Source: Candidatus Hydrogenedentes bacterium CG07_land_8_20_14_0_80_42_17 (GTDB taxonomy: Bacteria > UBA8481). From it: a stretch of 7,247 bases of DNA. Where the stretch lies: assembly GCA_002780065.1 (NCBI GenBank), contig PEWQ01000017.1:1-7247 (forward strand). Reading direction: 5' to 3'. The notes beneath the pieces were generated by a model. That model searched no databases and was not told where the DNA came from. It worked only from the letters and a program-made list of their open reading frames with translations. The position numbers were made by a program, and so were the translations under genes. This document shows, piece after piece, positions 1 through 5,381 of this stretch (positions are counted from its first letter, which is position 1; every line of letters begins with the position of its first letter).

Positions 1-1
1 T

Positions 2-73
2 CTGCGCCCCGTGCTCTGGCCGCGTGAAAGTGCCATTTTTTCGCCATGCACCCAGTGCCGCGGGCTTCCTTGA
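2..73 (+). CDS. possible 3' end of an upstream gene (partial, unidentified)
   Basis: The first ~75 bases are clearly richer in G+C than the rest of the window and are open to a TGA at 71-73 in one frame, giving a tail that ends SPCTQCRGLP. Third codon positions in this frame are mostly G or C. A second frame is also open from base 3 to a TGA at 78-80 and also contains a CxxC pair (CAPCSG), so the frame cannot be settled from so short a piece. I do not recognise a family. It could equally be non-coding. If real, its stop codon lies inside the candidate promoter of the next gene. Confidence 0.2.
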   Translation: MRPVLWPRESAIFSPCTQCRGLP

Positions 74-98
74 CGTTTGAGAGAATAAATCGTAATGT
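70..98 (+). promoter_or_regulatory. candidate sigma-70-type promoter for the PAS/ppx/dus cluster
   Basis: TTGACG at 70-75 matches the -35 consensus at five of six bases. After a 17-nt spacer comes TAATGT at 93-98, a weak -10 (three of six). It lies just ahead of the first gene of a tightly packed three-gene cluster, where a promoter is expected. The weak -10 keeps this tentative. Confidence 0.3.
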
Positions 99-110
99 AA
101 TTTTGTATTT

Positions 111-116
111 AGGAGG
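111..116 (+). promoter_or_regulatory. strong Shine-Dalgarno site, PAS membrane protein
   Basis: AGGAGG, a full anti-SD match, sits 8 nt ahead of the ATG at 125. It fixes this start and is the best ribosome-binding site in the window. The downstream cluster genes have weak or no SD sites and probably depend on coupled translation. Confidence 0.8.
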
Positions 117-124
117 GATATTTT

Positions 125-1117
125 ATGAGCCGACAGAATACTTTAATTGAAAAGCATATTTGGGTTATAAGACTGCGTTATCTTATTTCAGCCGTTCTTG
201 CCGGGAGCTTTATAATTCGGTTGCCTTTGCATAGCATTTTAGATATGTCATTTTCTATACCTATGCTGACTCTTGCGGCTACGGTCACTGTGATTGTTGC
301 TGCAAATATTCTATGGAGCGTTCTCCTAAAGCGAAAAGATATTTCCTCGGATAAGATCGGGTATTATCAGTGCATTTTCGATTTAATAGTAGTTTCTCTG
401 CTGGTTCATCAATTCGGCGCTGCAGGGCCTGCAGGCTACCTCTTCGTGCTGGTCATTTTTGCCGCAGGATTGCTTTTACCAAAACGCGGAATCATAATTA
501 TTGCCGCAATATCGAGTCTTCTTTATCTTCTTTTACTGCTTATGGAACTCTACGCCATATCGGTGCCTTACGAAATGAAGCTTATCGATTTCAATGATGT
601 CCAATTGCTAGGTGAAGAGGAACTTCAGATGGTCGGACTGCTTCCAAAGAATATTCAATTTCTTGTTGATGTTACGATAAAGGTATTTTTCTTCTACCTT
701 GTTGCATTTTCTTCTGCAAATATTCAGGAACTTATCTCGAAGACACAAAGAGAAAGCGAATTTCTAGCGGCTTTCAACAAGGAAATAGTCGATTCAGTTC
801 CAGTTGGTGTAATGGTTTTAGATGTCGAAAAAAATATTGTATTAATGAATCCGTTTATTGAAAGAGCGGCTTTGCTTTCGCAGGAAGAAGTGTTAGGGAA
901 AAAAATTGACGATGTTTTTTTGGGGCTTGATTCTTCATGGTTTTCAGCAATTGATAAAGTTTTGGAAACGTGCGAGGAATTACATTTGCTGGGCTGTATT
1001 TTGCCTTTAAAAAACAATAGAGAAATTCGTTTAAATGCTGTAATCAGTCCTATGAAAGTTGAAGGACAGGTGATAGGAACTATTTGTCTGCTTCAGACAG
1101 GTTCGCATCTTAGATGA
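125..1117 (+). CDS. six-helix membrane protein with C-terminal PAS domain (PilS/NtrB-like sensor lacking a kinase)
   Basis: A 330-residue protein. Seen in the sequence: about six hydrophobic segments (residues ~18-33, 43-67, 82-95, 103-118, 121-143 and 180-198), then a short charged linker (200-218) and one PAS domain (~213-325). The PAS start has the usual pattern 'DSVPVGVMVLDVEKNIVLMN' (223-242), followed by 'LGKKIDDVF'. The layout matches the sensor half of PilS- or NtrB-type histidine kinases, but the protein stops directly after PAS. There is no HisKA H-box and no ATP-binding N, G1 or G2 box, and the next frame starts a different gene 1 nt later. It should therefore sit in the inner membrane, sense a signal through the membrane part or PAS, and act by protein contact. 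That role is inference. The start is set by AGGAGG at 111-116. It leads a cluster with a Ppx/GppA phosphatase and Dus. Membrane-plus-PAS architecture is well supported; function is unknown. Confidence 0.85.
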   Translation: MSRQNTLIEKHIWVIRLRYLISAVLAGSFIIRLPLHSILDMSFSIPMLTLAATVTVIVAANILWSVLLKRKDISSDKIGYYQCIFDLIVVSLLVHQFGAAGPAGYLFVLVIFAAGLLLPKRGIIIIAAISSLLYLLLLLMELYAISVPYEMKLIDFNDVQLLGEEELQMVGLLPKNIQFLVDVTIKVFFFYLVAFSSANIQELISKTQRESEFLAAFNKEIVDSVPVGVMVLDVEKNIVLMNPFIERAALLSQEEVLGKKIDDVFLGLDSSWFSAIDKVLETCEELHLLGCILPLKNNREIRLNAVISPMKVEGQVIGTICLLQTGSHLR

Positions 1118-1118
1118 G

Positions 1119-2018
1119 ATGACGGTTGTTCGTTCGAGCATTGATATTGGAACTCATTCTGTAAGATTTCTTGCGGCAGATATCTCTGCCACTCCGCCAT
1201 TAGCGCTCGAGACCGGAATTGACATTACGCGTTTAGGTGAAGGACTTGACAGGAGCAATTCTTTGATGCCTTCTGCGATTGAAAGAACAGCTAATGTTGT
1301 TAAAAGATTTTCAGATGCGGCTGGTAAATTCAATTCAGTTCCTTTTGTTTTTGGAACTGCGGCGCTTCGCGAAGCTTTAAATGGAGCTCGTGCCGCAGAG
1401 AAAATTAGTGAAGTGTCAGGATTAAACGTTAACATAATTTCTGATAAAGACGAAGCAAGATTTACTTATATGGGAGCTACAATCGACGGCAGTGTTTCAG
1501 CAGGAGATATGGTAATTGATATTGGAGGAGGCTCTACTGAGTTCATAACTTCTGATGGAAGTAACATTGTGAGCAATTCGGTAAAGCTAGGTTCTGTTAG
1601 GCATTTTGAGCGGCATATTAGTTCTGATCCGCCGCACCGTTTAGAACTTGAGAAGATGAGAGATGATATTCGCAGAGAAGTTTTGATTGGAATTGGAGGC
1701 AGGAGACCGAAGCGCTTACACGGAGTTGCCGGTTCTGTGACTCAGCTTGCGGCTCTTGAACTCGAAATGAAGGTTTACGACTCAAAGAAAATTAATGGAT
1801 ACATTTTAAAAAAAGATACGATTGAAAAATGGATTAGCAGACTTTCAGAACTTACAATCGAAGACCGAAAAAAACTTACGGGAATGGTTGCAGGCAGAGA
1901 GAGCACAGTGATTGCAGGAACTGCGATACTTTATGAAATTGTGTGCGCACTGAGTTTTTCTGAAGTAATCGTCCACGATTATGATTCTCTTTGGGGAGCT
2001 TTGTCTGTTCCGGTATAA
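1119..2018 (+). CDS. Ppx/GppA family phosphatase (exopolyphosphatase / pppGpp phosphohydrolase type)
   Basis: A 299-residue protein of the ASKHA (actin-like ATPase) fold; ~300 residues is the usual size of the short, two-domain Ppx/GppA form without the C-terminal HD-like part of E. coli PPX. Visible motifs in order: phosphate-1 loop 'IDIGTHSVRFLAAD' (8-21), 'RLGEGLDRS' (38-46), 'GTAALREA' (79-86), the acidic catalytic region 'DEARFTYMGA' (111-120), phosphate-2 loop 'DIGGGSTE' (134-141), 'SVKLGSVRHFE' (154-164) and a second-domain 'GVAGSVTQLAAL' (202-213). Family members remove the terminal phosphate from polyphosphate and/or convert pppGpp to ppGpp in the cytoplasm; sequence alone does not separate these. 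The C-terminus is unusual: 'GRESTVIAG' (259-267) and 'DSLWGAL' (289-295) stand where family members usually have 'ERADVI.AG' and 'GLREGLL'. The ATG at 1119 is 1 nt past the previous stop and has no good SD, suggesting coupled translation. The 3' end overlaps dus. Confidence 0.9.
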   Translation: MTVVRSSIDIGTHSVRFLAADISATPPLALETGIDITRLGEGLDRSNSLMPSAIERTANVVKRFSDAAGKFNSVPFVFGTAALREALNGARAAEKISEVSGLNVNIISDKDEARFTYMGATIDGSVSAGDMVIDIGGGSTEFITSDGSNIVSNSVKLGSVRHFERHISSDPPHRLELEKMRDDIRREVLIGIGGRRPKRLHGVAGSVTQLAALELEMKVYDSKKINGYILKKDTIEKWISRLSELTIEDRKKLTGMVAGRESTVIAGTAILYEIVCALSFSEVIVHDYDSLWGALSVPV

Positions 2019-2940
2019 AGATTATTTAGATGAAATACCGGTTATTGCCGCGCCTCTTGCGGATTACACGGATTATCCATTTCGATATGTGATGAGAAAA
2101 TTTTTCCAGGGCTTAATCTTTACAGAAATGATTTCTTTGAATGCGCTCGATTATGATGATGAAAAGACATGGAAGATGATCGAGACTGCGCCGCAGGAAA
2201 AAGGACCGATTGGAATTCAGGTCTTCGGCGGAAAAGCTGATGTTGCCGGTCGGGCGGTATCCAAACTGAAGAGACTGTCTCCCCAAGTTATCGATATAAA
2301 TTTTGCATGCCCGGTAAGAAAGGTAATAAAAATCGGAGCAGGTGCAGGTGTTTTGAACGAACCTGAACGCGGTCTGGAGATTGTCAGAGCGGTAAAAGAA
2401 AATTTTGACGGAGAAGTTTCTGTTAAATTAAGATTGGGAGTGCAATCTGATACTGTCGAATATTTTTTAGAGCGTCTGGTTCATGAAGGAATTTCAGCCG
2501 TGACAATTCACGGGAGAACAGTTAAGCAAATGTATTCCGGGATTGCTGACAGAAGAAGAACTTTAGAACTCGCAAAACAATTTCCAATACCGATTGTTGT
2601 TTCAGGCGATGTTTTTTCATCCGACGATGTGAATGAAATTCTTGAAGGCGGAGCAGAAGGCGTTCTGGTAGCAAGAGGAATGATTGGAAGACCATGGTTT
2701 CTTACGGATGCGGTTTCTGCTTCGAGAAAAGAAGCGCCTTTGCCTGTCCCTAAAATTTCGGAAGTGGCTCTTATGCATATGAATAAGATAATCGAATGTT
2801 ATGGCGATAGAGGATTGAGTCGGTTCAGAAAACATCTTGCAGGATATGCAAAAGGATTTCATTCCGCAGGAAAAATCCGACATGAATTGGTGACAGCAAA
2901 ATCATTTATTGAAGTCGAGAAGATACTGAAGAGACTTTGA
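1981..2940 (+). CDS. dus: tRNA-dihydrouridine synthase (DusB-like)
   Basis: A 319-residue flavoenzyme that reduces specific uridines of tRNA to dihydrouridine with FMN and NAD(P)H. Visible landmarks of the TIM-barrel fold: 'APLADYTDYPFR' (24-35, the N-terminal FMN motif), 'GIQVFGG' (78-84), 'DINFACPVRKV' (105-115) with the catalytic Cys at 110, 'VKLRLG' (148-153) with the FMN-contacting Lys 149, 'TIHGRT' (175-180), 'VSGDVFS' (207-213) and 'ARGMIGRPWF' (231-240). The C-terminal helical part begins with 'RKHLAGYAKG' (283-292), like the 'RKH' segment of DusB. Key residues are present, so it should be active; which tRNA position it modifies cannot be read. With the ATG at 1981 the gene overlaps the phosphatase gene by 38 nt in another frame, and that ATG lacks an SD. 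A CTG at 2005 has GGGGAG 6 nt upstream and would give an N-terminus closer to homologues, so the true start is open. Confidence 0.93.
   Translation: MILFGELCLFRYKDYLDEIPVIAAPLADYTDYPFRYVMRKFFQGLIFTEMISLNALDYDDEKTWKMIETAPQEKGPIGIQVFGGKADVAGRAVSKLKRLSPQVIDINFACPVRKVIKIGAGAGVLNEPERGLEIVRAVKENFDGEVSVKLRLGVQSDTVEYFLERLVHEGISAVTIHGRTVKQMYSGIADRRRTLELAKQFPIPIVVSGDVFSSDDVNEILEGGAEGVLVARGMIGRPWFLTDAVSASRKEAPLPVPKISEVALMHMNKIIECYGDRGLSRFRKHLAGYAKGFHSAGKIRHELVTAKSFIEVEKILKRL
1993..2007 (+). promoter_or_regulatory. SD-like site with CTG: possible alternative dus start
   Basis: GGGGAG (1993-1998), a 6-nt gap, then CTG (2005-2007) in the dus frame, inside the end of the phosphatase gene. Using it removes eight residues (MILFGELC) that precede the usual Dus N-terminus and cuts the overlap from 38 to 14 nt. 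CTG starts are rare, so the ATG at 1981 remains the default. Confidence 0.3.
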
Positions 2941-2961
2941 AAACAGAAATAGCGACTATTA

Positions 2962-2980
2962 TTATTCGATAATCGAATAA
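2962..2980 (+). repeat. 19-nt perfect palindrome, candidate operator or hairpin
   Basis: TTATTCGATAATCGAATAA: two 9-nt arms mirror each other perfectly around one central A, starting 22 nt after the dus stop. As RNA it can fold into a 7-bp stem (TTATTCG/CGAATAA) with a 5-nt loop. It is AT-rich and has no T-run after it, so it is a poor terminator. As DNA the symmetry suits a dimeric regulator. The regulator is unknown. Confidence 0.5.
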
Positions 2981-3005
2981 CCTAATGCCTGACCTCGTAA
3001 TATTA

Positions 3006-3018
3006 CTCAAGACTTGAG
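3006..3018 (+). repeat. 13-nt perfect palindrome overlapping a candidate -35 box
   Basis: CTCAAGACTTGAG: 6-nt arms around a central A, 41 bp centre to centre from the first palindrome (about four helical turns). Its right arm contains most of the candidate -35 TTGAGC (3014-3019), so a bound protein could block the promoter. Inference from position and symmetry only. Confidence 0.4.
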
Positions 3019-3042
3019 CAAACTTCACCGATTCATTGTAAA
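3014..3042 (+). promoter_or_regulatory. candidate promoter of the multi-GAF gene
   Basis: TTGAGC (3014-3019, four of six to -35 consensus), a 17-nt spacer, and TGTAAA (3037-3042, four of six to -10 consensus), 42 nt ahead of the ATG at 3084. An alternative is TTGTAA (3036-3041) with TATATG (3061-3066), but its 19-nt spacing is poorer. The 143-nt spacer after dus is the most natural place for a new transcript to begin. Confidence 0.3.
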
Positions 3043-3074
3043 GAAGCGTAAATTGAAAGTTATATGCAATAAAT

Positions 3075-3079
3075 GAGGA
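3075..3079 (+). promoter_or_regulatory. Shine-Dalgarno site, multi-GAF gene
   Basis: GAGGA lies 4 nt before the ATG at 3084, a slightly short spacing. A second in-frame ATG, residue 5 at 3096, lies 16 nt from it, which is too far, so 3084 is the better start. Confidence 0.55.
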
Positions 3080-3083
3080 ACGA

Positions 3084-5312
3084 ATGACGAACTCAATGCG
3101 GAAGTATATTAGCGAGAAGAAACACTGGGCTGGAATAGCGGGTTCTGCTCGACTACGAATAATAGAAAAAATAGAATCTGGTGGTACGTGGATACAGAAA
3201 TTGGGATTCATTGCCACTCTTGCGATTACTCTTATACTTTTTGAAAGATTAGCTCCTGCAATTATTCTTGGCGCGTTAGGCTACATAGTATTGTCAAGAA
3301 TGTCTCAGCCTGTAGGTAGAGTTGTGAGAAAGGTAGTCACTCGAATGGAGATAGAACCTGAACCCATTCTGCCTATTCCTGCTCCGGAAAAGTCGAATGT
3401 AATTCCAATTAGTAATTCATTTTCTCCAGCATGGAAGGGAATGGACGATTTTTTGAAGTCAGTATTGGAAATGATACGGACGCAATTTGATTTTCAAACA
3501 GCAAATATTTTCCTTCGTGAATCAGATCCTAACATGCTTGTCCAGCGAGCTTATTCTACGACCACACGTTCAGTTGCCAGGCTAGCGACGATACGGATAG
3601 GTCATGGACTAGTCGGCTGGGTTGCTAAAAACAAGAGACCGATAGTCGTAAAAAATTTGAATCATGAGGGGCGTTCAATGGGCTACTACCGTGTGCCTGG
3701 AGAAAACATAGCGTCTTTTGCCGCCGCTCCGATTCTTGTCGATGATGAACTTGTTGGAGTCATAAGTTTGGATCATAACAAGGCAAATGCATTTTCATCT
3801 CCGGAAACCGAAGAGGCACTAACTTCGATGGCAGGAATGCTTGCGAGGGTTTTGGGGGCAGAAGAGGTAATGGAAACCAGAACTCGGGAAGCGGACAAGT
3901 TGAGAGAGACAAAGCGAATAATACGCGCCGCATACGAAGCAGAGGAGATTGATTCTGCAGCTAGAGATGTTCTGAAAGAGATCGTGACTTTGGCGGATTT
4001 TCACTCGATAGCGTGTTATCTTCTTGATCAATCTAGAATTCCCTCGCGCCGCGCGGCTATTGGATTTAATGGTATCGAAGGAAATATGATCAAAGACCCG
4101 ATAATGAAGCGAACCGTGGAACAGGCTGTCTTGCAATGCAGTCCGTTTCGACTTGAAGGCCTCGCGCTTCAGGCTCAATACAGAGCATCCGGAGCTTCTT
4201 CGGGTATTGCCGTTCCCGAACTTCTTGTGGCAATGCCTATATTCTTCCGAGGCAATCCTTTGGGCGCAATCGTCTTTGAAGTTATGGATAAAAAAATACT
4301 TGATGACAGACTCGAGGGCATACTTGACGAGGTAGTGAATAATCTTGGCGGCTCGTTACTTCGCACATATCGCGCGGCTGAAGCTATGGACAATTCTCAA
4401 AAAGAGCGGGAGCTGATTAAGTATTTGAATGAACTTGTGCTTGCAGACGGAGTAGAAGAAGTTTGGGAAAAATTATTTTCGATTTTTATTTCCAGAACCG
4501 GTGCGACTTCAGCGGCGGCATTTCGATGTGAAAAAGAAAAGTTCACAATAGAATCTGTAGCTGGATGCACTCTACGCGAATCGGAAGTACCGCGCGACGG
4601 AGGACTCTTAGGCTGGACGGCTCTGGCAAGAAAGCCTGTGATAGTTTCGAAAAAAGATAGACGAAGAATACCTATTGAAGATGGCGAATCATTTTTAGCA
4701 TTTTCAATAGGAAATTCTGAAAATCCTAGAAGTGTTGTTATTCTGGGGAGCAACGATAGAAATGCTTTTAATGAAGAGTCATGTGAGATTGTAAAAAGTA
4801 TTTCAGAAGTTGTAATGCCTGTTTTTGAAATAGCGGACAAACTCGAGTTAGCCCGCACTGCGGCAGAAACTGATAATGTTACCGGGCTCTTGAATGAGAC
4901 AGGGTTTTTGAAGCGGCTCGGAATGCTAGCCATGACATCTCCTGTAAGTGTGGCGATATTTAAAGCGGAAGGCTTCGAAGAAATAGTTTCAGAATTCGGA
5001 CGCAAAGAATCGAATTCATATCTCCGAAGAATTGCTACTGTTATAGATAGTTTTGCCGGAAGAAAAGCTGTTCTTGCAAGATTGGATGGAGCTAGGTTTG
5101 CAGTTGGAGTGAAAGAAAATATTGACAGCTTGAGCGATGAAATAATCCGGGTTGTTTCAGCTTCCAGTGTCGGCAGTTATCAGGGAATTTCAATACATTT
5201 TATTTCGGCGGAAGCCTCGAGCAGTGAAGAACTGAGTTGGAAAGAACTTCTCGATGCCGCGGACAGCAGACTTTGCCGAGAAAAAAGAAATTCTGCCGTC
5301 GGAGCAGCCTGA
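3084..5312 (+). CDS. membrane-anchored multi-GAF protein with degenerate C-terminal GGDEF domain
   Basis: A 742-residue signalling protein. Order seen: a basic cytoplasmic N-terminus; a hydrophobic hairpin at ~40-71 (one or two membrane segments); a Pro-rich linker (90-110); GAF 1 (~117-260, with the typical 'GHGLVGWVAKNKRPIVVKN' at 173-191 and 'SFAAAPILVDDELVGVISLD' at 211-230); a charged helical linker (260-290); a more diverged GAF 2 (~290-430, 'LLVAMPIFFRGNPLGAIVFE'); a helical linker; GAF 3 (~445-585, 'DGGLLGWTALARKPVIVSK' at 505-523); and a GGDEF-like domain (~592-735). The last begins 'DNVTGLLNETGF', like the usual 'D.LTGL.NR..F'. The signature is 'RLDGARF' (666-672) instead of 'R.GGDEF', and the acidic metal site after strand 1 is replaced ('VAIFKAEGF'). 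It should not make cyclic di-GMP. It may bind GTP or a partner, or be purely structural. GAF ligands are unknown. It probably has its own promoter, with two palindromes upstream; murJ follows after 69 nt. Confidence 0.85.
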   Translation: MTNSMRKYISEKKHWAGIAGSARLRIIEKIESGGTWIQKLGFIATLAITLILFERLAPAIILGALGYIVLSRMSQPVGRVVRKVVTRMEIEPEPILPIPAPEKSNVIPISNSFSPAWKGMDDFLKSVLEMIRTQFDFQTANIFLRESDPNMLVQRAYSTTTRSVARLATIRIGHGLVGWVAKNKRPIVVKNLNHEGRSMGYYRVPGENIASFAAAPILVDDELVGVISLDHNKANAFSSPETEEALTSMAGMLARVLGAEEVMETRTREADKLRETKRIIRAAYEAEEIDSAARDVLKEIVTLADFHSIACYLLDQSRIPSRRAAIGFNGIEGNMIKDPIMKRTVEQAVLQCSPFRLEGLALQAQYRASGASSGIAVPELLVAMPIFFRGNPLGAIVFEVMDKKILDDRLEGILDEVVNNLGGSLLRTYRAAEAMDNSQKERELIKYLNELVLADGVEEVWEKLFSIFISRTGATSAAAFRCEKEKFTIESVAGCTLRESEVPRDGGLLGWTALARKPVIVSKKDRRRIPIEDGESFLAFSIGNSENPRSVVILGSNDRNAFNEESCEIVKSISEVVMPVFEIADKLELARTAAETDNVTGLLNETGFLKRLGMLAMTSPVSVAIFKAEGFEEIVSEFGRKESNSYLRRIATVIDSFAGRKAVLARLDGARFAVGVKENIDSLSDEIIRVVSASSVGSYQGISIHFISAEASSSEELSWKELLDAADSRLCREKRNSAVGAA

Positions 5313-5370
5313 CATTCGTACTTCATGGATGCCTTCGTTACCCTGATTACGTGGTCCTGAACAAAGAGCT

Positions 5371-5374
5371 GGAG
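5371..5374 (+). promoter_or_regulatory. Shine-Dalgarno site deciding the GTG start of murJ
   Basis: GGAG ends 7 nt before GTG at 5382. An ATG at 5377 and another at 5380 lie in between, but both are out of the murJ frame; the first opens only ATG-ATG-TGA. The GTG start places the first MurJ motif (SRLTGLFRE) about 22 residues in, close to E. coli MurJ. Confidence 0.6.
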
Positions 5375-5381
5375 AAATGAT

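Noticed and set aside
125-1117. Calling the PAS protein a histidine kinase
   Set aside because: No H-box or ATP-binding motif exists in this frame before its TGA, and the next gene begins 1 nt later, so the kinase label would be wrong.
2962-2980. Palindrome as terminator of the ppx-dus transcript
   Set aside because: The stem is mostly A/T and is followed by CCTAATGCC, with no T-run, so an operator reading fits better.
2906-3217. 103-codon - strand frame spanning the 2941-3083 spacer
   Set aside because: It overlaps the ends of two well-supported + genes and its translation shows no family motif or regular membrane pattern.
4397-5005. 202-codon open frame on the - strand
   Set aside because: It lies wholly inside the multi-GAF gene, is Ser-rich without recognisable motifs and has no convincing start site. 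The + frame carries clear GAF and GGDEF-like motifs, so this is a shadow.
4857-5288. Calling the multi-GAF protein an active diguanylate cyclase
   Set aside because: The signature is DGARF and the metal-binding acid is missing, so activity is not supported.
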